41,232 bases of DNA from NCBI GenBank assembly GCA_030523205.1, contig JAUNJD010000004.1, positions 1 through 41,232 of the forward strand, given 5' to 3'. Below, one piece after another: positions 6,843 to 15,753 of this stretch. Each line of letters begins with the position of its first letter. Position 1 is the first letter of the stretch. Under the pieces are notes generated by a model. The model was not told where the DNA came from, ran no database searches, and was given only the letters and a program-made list of their open reading frames with translations. The translations under genes were made by a program, and so were the position numbers. Source of the DNA: Bacteroides sp. GTDB lineage: Bacteria; Bacteroidota; Bacteroidia; Bacteroidales; Bacteroidaceae.

Positions 6843-9173
6843 ATGCGCAAAATAATAAAACCCGGTATGAATAATAACTGTCGTAATGTACTACTTATTG
6901 CAATCTTATGGCTATTGGCTTCGTGCTCTGCCACGAAGTATGTACCGGAGGGGGCCTATTTATTGGACGAGGTGCGCATACAATCGGATAACAAAGAAGT
7001 CAAACCTTCCAATTTGGCCTTATACATACGGCAAAATCCAAATTCAAAGTGGTTTAGTCTGATTAAAATGCAACTCTATGTCTATAATCTGTCGGGGCGC
7101 GATTCTACCCGATGGATAAATCGTGCTTTGCGCAGGATGGGAGATGCTCCGGTCATTTATAGTGCCGAAGATGCTGAACGCTCGCGAGAGGAGATTGCAA
7201 AAGCCGTGCGAAACATGGGATATATGGGAGCCAGCGTCACTTGTATTCCTACCTTCAATACCCGGAAACTGAAGCTGACCTATAAGATAACAACCGGAAA
7301 GCCTTATAAAGTGAATGCACTGAGCTATGATATTCCTGATGAGAAAATCAAGGACTACATGGAGGAAGATTCTGCCGGGACGTATCTGAAGAAGGGAATG
7401 TATCTTGACGTGAATGTGCTCGACTTGGAGCGTCAACGCATAACAGACAATTTGCGACGTCATGGTTACTATCGTTTCAATAAAGATTATCTTTCCTATA
7501 CGGCAGATACTGTTCGAGGTACATATCAGGTGGATCTGACTTTGCATTTGGCATTGTACAAACCGGGTAATGATTCTCAACCTCAGCCGCATCGGCAGTA
7601 TTTCATTGATAAGGTAAATTTCATTACGGATTATAATGTGCTCCATTCTTCAGCTTTGAGCAGTGTGGAGGTGAACGATTCCATACATTATAAAGGCTTT
7701 CCGATTTATTACAAGGATGACCTCTATTTGCGTCCAAAAGTGTTGACTAACAACCTGCATTTTTCTTCGGGAAGCCTGTACAATGAAAGCGACGTACAGC
7801 GCACTTATTCAAGCTTTGGTCGCCTGCAGGCCTTGAAATATACCAATATCCGTTTCTTCGAGACGCAAAGGAGTGACAGCACTTTGCTGAATGCGTATAT
7901 CATGCTGACCAGAAGCAAACACCAATCGGTTTCGTTTGAATTGGAGGGTACCAACTCGGCTGGTGATTTGGGGGCTGCCGCTTCAGTATCTTTCCAGCAT
8001 CGCAACCTGTTCAAGGGCTCCGAAACGTTCATGATAAAGCTTCGTGGTGCATACGAGGCTGTTTCAGGATTGCAGGGCAATTATCGGGATGAAGACTATA
8101 CGGAGTTAGGAGCCGAGGCTACCATCAACTTCCCACGATTCCTGTTTCCACTGCTTTCCCCCGACTTTCGTAGAAAGATAAGAGCCAATACCGAGTTTGG
8201 TTTGCAATATAGTTATCAGTTTCGTCCCGAGTTTACACGTATTGTGGCATCGGCTAGTTGGAGTTATAAGTGGGGAGTACAGCGCAGAAACCTTCAACAT
8301 CGTATCGATTTGCTGGATGTCAGCTATCTGTATATGCCTTGGATTTCCCAGGATTTTCAGGAACAATATTTGGAGAAAGATGAAAACTATATTTTGAAGT
8401 ATAATTACGAAGACCGTTTGATTGTACGTAGCGGATATAGTTTGGTCTATAACAGTGCCGGAAGCGCTTTGATGAACAATACGCTGATAGGCAACTCTTC
8501 GTCCATTCGCTTTAATGTTGAGTCGGCCGGTAACTTGCTGTATGCGTTGGGTAAAATAACGGGGATGAAGAAGAATGATGACGGTGAATATACCTTATTG
8601 AATATTCCTTTTGCACAATACGTGAAGCTTGACATCGACTATGCCAAGAACATCATGATTGACAACCGTAACTCGTTGGCCTTTCACATTGGTGGCGGCA
8701 TTGCCATCCCTTATGGAAACGCTACGGTGGTGCCTTTGGAGAAGCGTTACTTCTCGGGAGGTGCCAATAGCGTGAGAGGTTGGTCTATCCGCGACCTGGG
8801 TCCCGGAACGTTCCCCGGTGACGGCAACTATTTGAACCGGACAGGTGATATTAAGCTGGATGCCAGCATTGAATATCGTACCCGTTTGTTCTGGAAGTTT
8901 AAGGGTGCCGTGTTTGTTGATGCAGGCAATATTTGGACATTGCGCAATTATGAAGACCAGCCGGGTGGTCAGTTCAAACTTAAGGAATTCTATAAGCAAA
9001 TTGCAGTAGCCTACGGACTGGGCTTGCGCTTGGATTTAGATTTCTTCGTCTTGCGCTTTGACGGTGGTATGAAGGCTATCAATCCTGAGAGTGGTGCCAA
9101 GCGTTATCCGTTTCTTCATCCCAACTTCGGACGCGACTTTGCATTCCATTTTGCTGTGGGATATCCGTTCTAA
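6843..9173 (+). CDS. TamL-like BamA/TamA-family outer-membrane lipoprotein
   Basis: Outer-membrane 16-strand barrel protein of the Omp85 superfamily, 776 residues. The N-terminal signal peptide ends in LLASC (Cys28 from this start), so it is a lipoprotein, the hallmark of TamL, the Bacteroidetes form of TamA. POTRA-like repeats occupy roughly residues 35-330 and the barrel about 370-776. The L6-loop signature VRGW is at residues 644-647 and the chain ends in a Phe (AVGYPF), as expected for an Omp85 barrel. TamL is expected to work with the inner-membrane protein TamB in envelope assembly; no tamB lies in this window. An in-frame ATG at 6867 gives a more typical short signal peptide (MNNNCRNVLL...) and may be the true start. 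Confidence 0.9.
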   Translation: MRKIIKPGMNNNCRNVLLIAILWLLASCSATKYVPEGAYLLDEVRIQSDNKEVKPSNLALYIRQNPNSKWFSLIKMQLYVYNLSGRDSTRWINRALRRMGDAPVIYSAEDAERSREEIAKAVRNMGYMGASVTCIPTFNTRKLKLTYKITTGKPYKVNALSYDIPDEKIKDYMEEDSAGTYLKKGMYLDVNVLDLERQRITDNLRRHGYYRFNKDYLSYTADTVRGTYQVDLTLHLALYKPGNDSQPQPHRQYFIDKVNFITDYNVLHSSALSSVEVNDSIHYKGFPIYYKDDLYLRPKVLTNNLHFSSGSLYNESDVQRTYSSFGRLQALKYTNIRFFETQRSDSTLLNAYIMLTRSKHQSVSFELEGTNSAGDLGAAASVSFQHRNLFKGSETFMIKLRGAYEAVSGLQGNYRDEDYTELGAEATINFPRFLFPLLSPDFRRKIRANTEFGLQYSYQFRPEFTRIVASASWSYKWGVQRRNLQHRIDLLDVSYLYMPWISQDFQEQYLEKDENYILKYNYEDRLIVRSGYSLVYNSAGSALMNNTLIGNSSSIRFNVESAGNLLYALGKITGMKKNDDGEYTLLNIPFAQYVKLDIDYAKNIMIDNRNSLAFHIGGGIAIPYGNATVVPLEKRYFSGGANSVRGWSIRDLGPGTFPGDGNYLNRTGDIKLDASIEYRTRLFWKFKGAVFVDAGNIWTLRNYEDQPGGQFKLKEFYKQIAVAYGLGLRLDLDFFVLRFDGGMKAINPESGAKRYPFLHPNFGRDFAFHFAVGYPF

Positions 9174-9180
9174 TTGGTAT

Positions 9181-9218
9181 AAAAAAAGGACGATTCTGCT
9201 TGGTGCTTGAATCGTCCT
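9181..9218 (-). terminator. Intrinsic terminator of the DUF3332 gene
   Basis: A 10-bp perfect stem (AGGACGATTC / GAATCGTCCT, 12-nt loop) is followed on the minus strand by seven T. It ends the DUF3332 gene; on the plus strand it lies just after the TamL-like gene but lacks a good T run there. Confidence 0.8.
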
Positions 9219-9253
9219 CTGTTTATCAGTAGTTTGTATGTCTTGCCGCTAGT

Positions 9254-9808
9254 TTAACGGAAAGCATAGTAAGTATCAATCATGGTAGCTTGACGGGCGG
9301 CGGCTACTCCCTGTGCATCTAGAGTGACGTTCATAGCCTCTCCGTTAGGCAGATACATCTGTGCCGTGCCATCGTTGTTCATTTGCAGAAGTTCGGTGCT
9401 TACACCATCAGCTACAATGTTCCACGTGTTCAAGTCTTTGTTGTAGATGAGTTCCATGGACATATCTTCACCTTCTTTTGTGATGGAGTATCCATTTTCA
9501 AGTGTTTCTACCAAGTAGTTGCCGTTTTCGCCTTTTACCTTCTTTACATCTCCAATGCTAGCCATAGGATTGCTACCACTCCAGAACTCGATGGAGTTGA
9601 TAACCAACGCATCAGCTAGATAGCACACAGGGTAAACGGGGATGATATTGCAGGCCAAGTAAACAAGTTCGTTGACGAACTTACTGCTGATACCTTGATT
9701 CCAAGTTGCCAGTCTGTTGTGCAAACCGAAAGAACCTACGCAAGAACTAAAAAGAAATGCACCGCATATCATTACGCTTGCAGCCAATTTCAAATTGATT
9801 TTTCTCAT
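9254..9808 (-). CDS. DUF3332-family lipoprotein
   Basis: Predicted lipoprotein of 184 residues. The signal peptide carries the lipobox FSSC with Cys23, followed by VGSFGLHNRL without an acidic export tag. The WNQGISSKFVNELVYLA and NSIEFWSGSNP segments are characteristic of the DUF3332 family, common in Bacteroidetes and without known function. A hydrophobic stretch around residues 45-72 may contact the membrane. The C-terminal half (about 85-175) is predicted beta-rich. It has its own promoter and terminator, so it is monocistronic. Confidence 0.88.
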   Translation of the reverse strand: MRKINLKLAASVMICGAFLFSSCVGSFGLHNRLATWNQGISSKFVNELVYLACNIIPVYPVCYLADALVINSIEFWSGSNPMASIGDVKKVKGENGNYLVETLENGYSITKEGEDMSMELIYNKDLNTWNIVADGVSTELLQMNNDGTAQMYLPNGEAMNVTLDAQGVAAARQATMIDTYYAFR

Positions 9809-9872
9809 AACGACTTTCTTTTTATTGTGTTTATTTTAAGAGAATAACTTTATTCTCCTGCCTTATTTGTTG

Positions 9873-9880
9873 CAAATATA
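9873..9880 (-). promoter_or_regulatory. Predicted -7 box for the DUF3332 gene
   Basis: The minus strand reads TATATTTG, a match to TAnnTTTG, about 65 bp upstream of the ATG at 9808. No good TTTG -33 box is visible at the normal spacing, so support is moderate. Confidence 0.45.
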
Positions 9881-10009
9881 ATGTTTTTCATGAATAAACA
9901 CAGGATTATGAGGATAAATATTCAGATAAACGGTGTTTTTGCGTACTTATTTGTATTCACATATATCAATTCCGGCATTTCCGTGCCTTGATTGCATACT
10001 CTTTCTTCC

Positions 10010-11467
10010 TTATCCTTCTGTTGCATTGTCTTTCTCCACATCACCGTCCGTCGTTCTGAATATCTTATATCCGATAGCTGCAATGGCAATACTCATCAGT
10101 GGGCTGATGATGTTGAAGAAGCAGTAGGGAAGATAGGTCAGTGTGGGGACATTCAGGATGGTAGCTTGTGTCATACCGCACGTGTTCCATGGCACTAACG
10201 GTGAGGTAACAGTTACAGCATCCTCCGTTGTTCGGCTTAACAATCGATTTTCGTACCCCTCTTTCTTATAAACGCTGCGGAACATATTCCCGGTAAGGAT
10301 GATGCTGATGTATTGGTCGGCTGTAATCAGGTTCAGAAGCAGTCCTGAACAGACGGTAGAAGTCACAAGGCTGGTCTTGCTTTTTATGAAGCGTATGAAG
10401 AATGAGGTCAAGCTGCCCAGCATTCCGCCTGCCGTCATGGCACCTCCAAAACACATGGCACACAGAATAAGCCATACGGTGTCCATCATGCCGGCCATGC
10501 CTCGTGTAGAGACTAATTCAGTCAGCATATCATTATCAGTATGCAGATGGGTGCTGCCATAGACTGACATCATGCTGCCTTTGAATAGGTCATTGCCTTC
10601 GGCAATTTCTCTTAGTAAATCCGGTTGAAAGATTAGCGCAAAGATTATGGCTAAAGCTGTGGAGAGGAACAAGGTTATGATGGAAGGAGCTTTGCGTGCG
10701 ATGAGAATGCCGGTGACTAAAGGCACAATCAGCAGCCACGGAGTGATTTGGAATCTTGCATCCAAGGCAGCCGTAAACTCAGCTATCTGTTGGGCATTAC
10801 TTGTTTCATGCGTCAGTCCCATGCAAGTGAATATGACGATGGCTATCACCAATGACGGAATGGTGGTAATCATCATGTAGCGGATGTGTGTGAATAGCGG
10901 CGTGTGGGTGACGGAGGAAGCAAGTATCGTAGTGTCTGACAGCGGTGAAATCTTATCGCCAAAGTAAGAACCCGAAACGATGGCACCTGCAATCCAGCCT
11001 TCGTCAAATCCTTGCGCTTTGCCTATACCCATCAGAGCAATGCCTATTGTGGCAATGGTAGTCCATGAACTACCGGTCATGACCGAGACCAAAGCACAGA
11101 TGATGCAAGTAGATGCAAGGTAGAAGTCGGGATGGATTATCTGCATACCATAATAGATAAGAGTAGGTACAACCCCGCTTATCATCCAAGCACCGCTTAG
11201 TGCACCGATTATTAGCAGGATAATAGTAGCAGTGGCAATGCCGGATATGTTATTGGTAATCGCTTTTTCATACTCTTCCCAAGGAATGTGATAAAATGCC
11301 CGGCCGATGAATACACAGAGACCGGCAGTAGTGAGTAGCGATATTTGGCTTCCTCCACTGAGCGCATCGCTGCCGAACGTGCGGATAGTAGCAAATAGCA
11401 TTCCGATAAGGAAAGCAAGAGGAAGGGAAGCCACTAGAGGTGACGGAGTTTTGGGGGTTGAGGTCAT
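10010..11467 (-). CDS. nhaC: NhaC-family Na+/H+ antiporter
   Basis: Polytopic inner-membrane antiporter of the NhaC family, 485 residues with about a dozen hydrophobic segments. The block SGSYFGDKISPLSDTT (residues 165-180) is the NhaC family signature, and the charged/polar residues within it (Asp171, Lys172, Asp178) are the likely ion-handling positions. The TGSSWTTIAT segment (131-140) is also typical. Expected role: sodium extrusion or pH homeostasis, though NhaC relatives can exchange organic acids (malate/lactate type), so the substrate is not certain. It is transcribed alone from a promoter just downstream of the tRNA-Lys terminator. Confidence 0.93.
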   Translation of the reverse strand: MTSTPKTPSPLVASLPLAFLIGMLFATIRTFGSDALSGGSQISLLTTAGLCVFIGRAFYHIPWEEYEKAITNNISGIATATIILLIIGALSGAWMISGVVPTLIYYGMQIIHPDFYLASTCIICALVSVMTGSSWTTIATIGIALMGIGKAQGFDEGWIAGAIVSGSYFGDKISPLSDTTILASSVTHTPLFTHIRYMMITTIPSLVIAIVIFTCMGLTHETSNAQQIAEFTAALDARFQITPWLLIVPLVTGILIARKAPSIITLFLSTALAIIFALIFQPDLLREIAEGNDLFKGSMMSVYGSTHLHTDNDMLTELVSTRGMAGMMDTVWLILCAMCFGGAMTAGGMLGSLTSFFIRFIKSKTSLVTSTVCSGLLLNLITADQYISIILTGNMFRSVYKKEGYENRLLSRTTEDAVTVTSPLVPWNTCGMTQATILNVPTLTYLPYCFFNIISPLMSIAIAAIGYKIFRTTDGDVEKDNATEG

Positions 11468-11490
11468 TGTATTTGTTTTTATGGTTGGTG

Positions 11491-11498
11491 CAAAGATA
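11491..11498 (-). promoter_or_regulatory. Predicted -7 box for nhaC
   Basis: The minus strand reads TATCTTTG, matching TAnnTTTG, 23 bp upstream of the nhaC ATG. It starts immediately beyond the tRNA-Lys terminator hairpin. I see no clear -33 box. Confidence 0.5.
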
Positions 11499-11500
11499 AA

Positions 11501-11537
11501 GAAAAAGCTCTGAAAGATTATGACCTTCAGAGCTTTT
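11501..11537 (-). terminator. Terminator of tRNA-Lys
   Basis: An 11-bp stem (AAAAGCTCTGA / TCAGAGCTTTT) with a 13-nt loop is followed by T residues on the minus strand, 14 bp after the tRNA 3' end. Confidence 0.75.
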
Positions 11538-11550
11538 ATTTACTTCTTCG

Positions 11551-11623
11551 TACACCCTCAGGGATTCGAACCCTGGACCCACTGATTAAGAGTCAGTTGC
11601 TCTACCAACTGAGCTAAGAGTGC
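11551..11623 (-). tRNA. tRNA-Lys (anticodon CUU)
   Basis: A 73-nt cloverleaf on the minus strand. Acceptor GCACTCT pairs with AGGGTGT, with discriminator A. The D arm begins GCTCAGTTGGTAGAGC, the anticodon stem ACTGA/TCAGT closes the loop CTCTTAA with anticodon CTT, and the T arm is CAGGG-TTCGAAT-CCCTG. CCA is not encoded. The terminal pair is G1-U72, a wobble instead of the usual G-C. Confidence 0.97.
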
Positions 11624-11645
11624 ATCGTTTTCTCATTTGCGGGTG

Positions 11646-11676
11646 CAAAGGTAATGCTTTCGTTGAATCCTGCAAA
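11646..11676 (-). promoter_or_regulatory. Promoter of tRNA-Lys
   Basis: The minus strand reads TTTG, 19 bp, TACCTTTG, a full match to the Bacteroides -33/-7 consensus, with the -7 box 22 bp before the tRNA 5' end. Confidence 0.7.
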
Positions 11677-11715
11677 ATAAATCACTGTTTTTTTTCGATG
11701 AAATCGATGTTTTTT

Positions 11716-12519
11716 TTATTCGAATACATAGAGTTCGGAAGGCGTTGTCCGCTTTAATGCGCAGAGTTGCACGTCTTTACCTACCAAGATGCCTTTATTG
11801 CGCAGCTTCCATTCCACCGTCTTGTAGGCCAATTCAGGATGATTGTTGTCCTTGCTTAGATGGCATAGCCAGATGTATTTCAGGTCTTCGGTGATGTTTT
11901 CGGCCAGGAAGTCAGCGGTGGCATCATTGCTCATGTGTCCTGTTGGGCTGGCAATTCGTTCTTTTAAGTGCATGGGGTAAGTACCCATACGCAGCATTTC
12001 CACGTCGTAGTTGGCTTCCAATATCAAATAATTGGCTTTGCGGATGTATTCGGCGGCAGTAGGGGTGATCTCTCCCAAGTCGGTCAGGAAGGAGAAGGTT
12101 TTCCCGTCTATTTCAATGCAATAACCTACGTTGTCGCTTCCGTCGTGAGGTACTTCGAAAGATTCGATGTGGAAGTCTTCCAGCCACATAGGTTGCTGCT
12201 TCTCCAAAAAGCGCACGGACGAGTGCAGCTTTTCGGTCACACAATAGCTCTTGTTGATTCCCTCGTGAATGCGTGCAGTAGTATAGATAGGAATGTGTAG
12301 TTTCTCACCCAGTCCGCCGACCGCTTTGATGTGGTCGGCATGGTCGTGGGTAACGAAGACGGCCCGTATCATTTCCATGCCTATACCGACCTCCTTCAGT
12401 CCTTTCTTGATGGTGCGTGCGGCAATGCCCGCATCAATCAGTATTCCATATGTTTCGGTGCCTAGATAGTAGCAGTTTCCGCTACTGCCACTTGCCAGAC
12501 TTATAAATTTTACTTTCAT
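11716..12519 (-). CDS. WalJ/YycJ-like metallo-beta-lactamase-fold hydrolase
   Basis: Cytoplasmic metallo-beta-lactamase-fold protein of 267 residues. The N-terminus FISLASGSSGNCYYLG and the metal motif THDHADH (H58, H60, D62, H63) match the WalJ/YycJ group, putative dsDNA exonucleases or phosphodiesterases linked in Firmicutes to cell-wall and DNA homeostasis. Further His and Asp ligands lie in the EVPHDG and LTDLGE segments, and H-rich blocks follow (GHMSN, CHLSKDNN). The start at 12519 places the family N-terminus at residue 1; the frame extends 60 bp further upstream to 12579, which I regard as untranslated. Substrate unknown here. Confidence 0.88.
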   Translation of the reverse strand: MKVKFISLASGSSGNCYYLGTETYGILIDAGIAARTIKKGLKEVGIGMEMIRAVFVTHDHADHIKAVGGLGEKLHIPIYTTARIHEGINKSYCVTEKLHSSVRFLEKQQPMWLEDFHIESFEVPHDGSDNVGYCIEIDGKTFSFLTDLGEITPTAAEYIRKANYLILEANYDVEMLRMGTYPMHLKERIASPTGHMSNDATADFLAENITEDLKYIWLCHLSKDNNHPELAYKTVEWKLRNKGILVGKDVQLCALKRTTPSELYVFE

Positions 12520-12619
12520 TTTGGTCTCCTTACTATATAAACAGGAGATGTGCTCTATAAACTTCCTCTTGTAGAGCACACCCTTGGATACGTTCTCTCT
12601 ATATTTTCGTATCGGGGCA

Positions 12620-12627
12620 CAAATATA
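12620..12627 (-). promoter_or_regulatory. Predicted -7 box for the WalJ-like gene
   Basis: The minus strand reads TATATTTG, 24 bp downstream of the transporter stop and about 100 bp before the WalJ-like ATG. No clear -33 box. Confidence 0.4.
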
Positions 12628-12650
12628 CGTAAAATATGCAACATCCGAAC

Positions 12651-14033
12651 TTATGCTTTCTTCTTTTTGTCGATGAATGCGGTGATTTTGGCAAATGCAA
12701 GGAGGGCAATGGCGGCTATCAATCCGATGCCTGCAAAGTAATACCAGATGTAGTGTGCGTGTACACTGGCTGCCTCCCAGGCTTCACGGGTCTCGAACAA
12801 AGCAGGGTCAGGGCAGTATTTGGTCAGCAGTACACCGGCTATTCCGAATCCGAAGATGGAGGATAAGAAAGAGTCGAGGTGACTGAACCCGAGATACATA
12901 CCTTCCTCACCTTTGGGTGCTTGCAAGGAAAAGTATTCCAGATAACGAGGCGAAATGAAGCATTCGGCCAATGCCTGCACCACGATTCCCAGAATCAGCA
13001 TCAAGGTAATGTTGCTGACGCCGGAGATGATTTCGTTATCCAGCAAATTGCCGCAAGCCATAAGCAGGGCAGAAACAGGGATAAGAAACATGCCGATGTT
13101 CATGGATGTGATGGCTGTGCGTTTGGCCATGAGCTTGGTGACAAAGCTGACACAGCATACCACCACAAAGGGGTTGACATTGGCTATCCAGCCCGGTTTA
13201 GCCGTTTCGCCGGCCATGCGGATGACATACTTTGGCATGGTGGCATATAGCTGTTGCTGCACCATCCAGAAGCCTGTAACAATCAGTATCAATGCAAGGA
13301 GGCGCCAATTGGTGAAGATGCGCAGGAAGCCTTGTCCTATGTCGCGCATACTTTTCCCTTCGCCGGCGGTGTGCGAAGATTTGTAGAGCAGCAGCACAGC
13401 CAACAGAGCCAATATGGTCATGGTGGCCGAGAAATAGTTGATATAGATATAGGCCTGTTCACCAATCAGGTTGCGCAGAGGGTCGATGACGGTTTTGCCG
13501 GTGAAGGCACCGAAATTCACCATCATGTAGAAGATGGAATATCCACGTGCACGGTTGGCCTCGGTGGTCTCCTTGGCTACGGATGCAGATATGATGGACT
13601 TGATGAATGAGCCTCCCACCATGATGACAAACAATACGGGAACAATCAGCCAATGCTCGTCGCTATCGGGCAGACCGGTAAAGCGGGTAGTTTCGCCATA
13701 TTCTACCAATCCGGCAGCTTCCAGCAGGGTGGGAAGGGTGCCTAGTCCTAAGTAGCCGATGGAGAGTAGCGAGAAAGCGATTATCATCGATTTGCGGAAA
13801 CCAATCTTGTCTGCGTATGCTCCGGTAAAGATGGGTAGCAAATAAAGACCGCCGGAGAACAGACCGGAAATCATGCTTGCTTCAAAATCGTTAAAACCCA
13901 TTATGCTTGACAGATAGATGGTGAGCACAATAAATACGGCATAGTAGGCCATGCGCTCAAGCAATTCGGTGGTGTTGCTTATCCAGAAGGCTCTGCTGAA
14001 ACCTTTGGAAGTCGTTTTGGGGGATTGTGCCAT
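12651..14033 (-). CDS. POT/PTR-like major facilitator transporter
   Basis: Inner-membrane transporter of the major facilitator superfamily, 460 residues with about 12 membrane segments. ELLERMAYYAV at residues 23-33 matches the ExxERFxYY signature of proton-coupled oligopeptide transporters (POT/PTR), and the GGSFIKSIISASVAKET ... YSIFYMMVNFGAF stretch resembles the second PTR motif. Peptide import is the likely role, but the motifs are imperfect (M for F in ERF), so the substrate could differ. It has its own strong promoter and is separated from uxaC by a terminator. The chain ends in a Lys-rich cytoplasmic tail (DKKKKA). Confidence 0.85.
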   Translation of the reverse strand: MAQSPKTTSKGFSRAFWISNTTELLERMAYYAVFIVLTIYLSSIMGFNDFEASMISGLFSGGLYLLPIFTGAYADKIGFRKSMIIAFSLLSIGYLGLGTLPTLLEAAGLVEYGETTRFTGLPDSDEHWLIVPVLFVIMVGGSFIKSIISASVAKETTEANRARGYSIFYMMVNFGAFTGKTVIDPLRNLIGEQAYIYINYFSATMTILALLAVLLLYKSSHTAGEGKSMRDIGQGFLRIFTNWRLLALILIVTGFWMVQQQLYATMPKYVIRMAGETAKPGWIANVNPFVVVCCVSFVTKLMAKRTAITSMNIGMFLIPVSALLMACGNLLDNEIISGVSNITLMLILGIVVQALAECFISPRYLEYFSLQAPKGEEGMYLGFSHLDSFLSSIFGFGIAGVLLTKYCPDPALFETREAWEAASVHAHYIWYYFAGIGLIAAIALLAFAKITAFIDKKKKA

Positions 14034-14065
14034 GCTTTTTGCTTGTTATATTTAGAAATTTGTTG

Positions 14066-14097
14066 CAAAAGTACAGCTTTAAGGGATAATATGCAAA
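14066..14097 (-). promoter_or_regulatory. Promoter of the POT-like transporter gene
   Basis: The minus strand reads TTTG, 20 bp, TACTTTTG, a full consensus match, with the -7 box about 33 bp before the ATG at 14033. Confidence 0.65.
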
Positions 14098-14109
14098 CGT
14101 ACTGATATG

Positions 14110-14147
14110 AAAAAAGCCTGTCATGCTATAAGCCGACAGACTTTTTT
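14110..14147 (-). terminator. Terminator of uxaC
   Basis: A stem of AAAAAAG-C-CTGTC with GACAG-A-CTTTTTT (one C/A mismatch, 12-nt loop) gives a T run on both strands. It lies 50 bp after the uxaC stop, between uxaC and the transporter promoter. Confidence 0.75.
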
Positions 14148-14197
14148 CTCTGAAGATAATCTATGAAAGGATTATGATTCTTGTAGTCTTTTCTTTT

Positions 14198-15604
14198 TTA
14201 GAACTGGAAGAATTTCTTTGCATTGTAGTAGCTGATGTCTTCAATCATCTGATTGACGCGATCCATCTCTGATGCGGGGATTTCTCCGTTCTCTACATCA
14301 CGTCCCACCAAGTTACACAATGTGCGGCGGAAGTATTCATGACGCGGATAAGAGAGGAACGAGCGAGAGTCGGTCAACATACCTACGAAACGGCTCAGCA
14401 GACCCAATACGGACAGGGCATTCATCTGCTTCTCCATACCGTCCTTTTGGTCGAGGAACCACCAGCCCGAACCAAACTGAATCTTTCCGGGAACAGTGCC
14501 ATCCTGGAAGTTGCCCAGCATAGTGGCAATCACCTCGTTGGCACACGGATTCAGGTTGTAGAGGATGGTCTTGGTCAGCTTGCCTTCGGAATTCAGATGG
14601 TCGAGGAACTTGGCCATGGCCTTGGCTGTGGTAAACTCGCCGATAGAATCGAAACCTGTGTCAGGTCCCAGTAGCTTGAACATCTTGCTGTTGTTGTTGC
14701 GGATAGCGCCATAGTGGAACTGCTGTGTCCAGCCCGTTTCCCAATCCATCTCGCCAAATACTACCAACATAGCAGACTTGAACTTCAGAATTTCTTCCTT
14801 CGTCAGTTCGGTGCCTCCATATACCTTATTAAATATAGCCTTGATTTCAGCATCCGTATAGTCTTCAGCATAGAACTCTTCAATACCGTGGTCGGACAGT
14901 TTACATCCTTGTGCGGCGAAGAACTCATGACGCTTGCGCAGAGCATCTATCATATCATCGAAGCCGGAGATGCTGACGCCGCTAACTTCGGCCAGCTTTT
15001 CTACGTATGCACGGAAGTCGGCGGGAACTTCTACGGCCATAGCCTTGTCCGGACGCCATGTCGGCAACATCTTGATTTCAAAGCCACTTTCGCGAGTCTT
15101 GATGTGGTATTCCAGTGAATCAACGGGGTCGTCGGTAGTACAAACCACTTCTACGTGATAACGACGCATCATGCCGCGTGCAGAGTATTCGGGTTGTTTC
15201 AGCTTCTCGTTGCACTCGTCATAGATTTCGCGGGCAGTCTTCGGATTCAGAATCTTGTTGATGCCGAATGCGGTCTTCAGTTCAAGGTGAGTCCAGTGGT
15301 AGAGCGGATTGCGGAATGTGTAGGGTACGGTTTCGGCCCATTTTTCGAACTTTTCCCAGTCGGTCGTGTCCTTTCCGGTGCAGAAGCGTTCGTCTACGCC
15401 GTTGGTACGCATGGCACGCCACTTGTAGTGGTCACCACCCAACCAAATCTCGGTCAGTGATTTGAATTGATAGTCATCTGCTACCATTTGGGGGATGAGG
15501 TGACAGTGATAGTCGATAATCGGCATCTTGGCCGCATGTTCATGATACAACTCCTGTGCGGTTTCTGTCTGCAACAGGAAGTTCTTTCCCATAAAGTTTT
15601 TCAT
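14198..15604 (-). CDS. uxaC: Uronate isomerase
   Basis: Cytoplasmic isomerase of the amidohydrolase-like superfamily converting D-glucuronate to D-fructuronate and D-galacturonate to D-tagaturonate, the first step of hexuronate catabolism. The 468-residue length is normal. The metal-binding motif HCH is at residues 33-35 within IIDYHCHL, and the family blocks GGDHYKWRAMRTNG and the GSGWWFLDQ segment are present. The start is supported by the promoter and by the family N-terminus (FLLQTETAQELYHEHA). It is divergent from the LacI-family gene and shares its control region. The product tagaturonate is the substrate of UxaB encoded nearby; altronate dehydratase (UxaA) and the mannonate branch (UxuA/UxuB) are not in the window. 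Confidence 0.97.
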   Translation of the reverse strand: MKNFMGKNFLLQTETAQELYHEHAAKMPIIDYHCHLIPQMVADDYQFKSLTEIWLGGDHYKWRAMRTNGVDERFCTGKDTTDWEKFEKWAETVPYTFRNPLYHWTHLELKTAFGINKILNPKTAREIYDECNEKLKQPEYSARGMMRRYHVEVVCTTDDPVDSLEYHIKTRESGFEIKMLPTWRPDKAMAVEVPADFRAYVEKLAEVSGVSISGFDDMIDALRKRHEFFAAQGCKLSDHGIEEFYAEDYTDAEIKAIFNKVYGGTELTKEEILKFKSAMLVVFGEMDWETGWTQQFHYGAIRNNNSKMFKLLGPDTGFDSIGEFTTAKAMAKFLDHLNSEGKLTKTILYNLNPCANEVIATMLGNFQDGTVPGKIQFGSGWWFLDQKDGMEKQMNALSVLGLLSRFVGMLTDSRSFLSYPRHEYFRRTLCNLVGRDVENGEIPASEMDRVNQMIEDISYYNAKKFFQF

Positions 15605-15686
15605 TTTCTAGTGTTTTTAGTATCTAAAAATATTACTTTCTTTTTGGTATACCTATATAGTATTGATTGTAAAGCTAATAGGTATG

Positions 15687-15716
15687 ATAACCGTTTTTGC
15701 TTTTATTAACCGTTAT
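15687..15716. promoter_or_regulatory. Candidate operator: paired TAACCGTT sites
   Basis: TAACCGTT occurs at 15688-15695 and again at 15707-15714, spaced 19 bp start to start (about two helical turns). Each lies in an imperfect palindrome of the type ATAAC-C-GTTAT. The pair lies just downstream of the predicted uxaC transcription start (near 15718 on the minus strand), the usual place for a repressor site. The divergent LacI-family protein is the obvious candidate; this is inference. Confidence 0.45.
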
Positions 15717-15722
15717 CGAACA

Positions 15723-15753
15723 CAAAAGTAGAAATTTTACTTGGAGAAACAAA
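15723..15753 (-). promoter_or_regulatory. Promoter of uxaC
   Basis: The minus strand reads TTTG, 19 bp, TACTTTTG, a full match to the -33/-7 consensus, giving an approximately 115-nt leader before the uxaC ATG. Confidence 0.65.

Noticed and set aside
11640..11715. A possible terminator for the WalJ-like gene in the T/A-run region
   Set aside because: The only stem there is 4 bp (CGAT/ATCG), and the minus strand has A runs instead of T runs after it.
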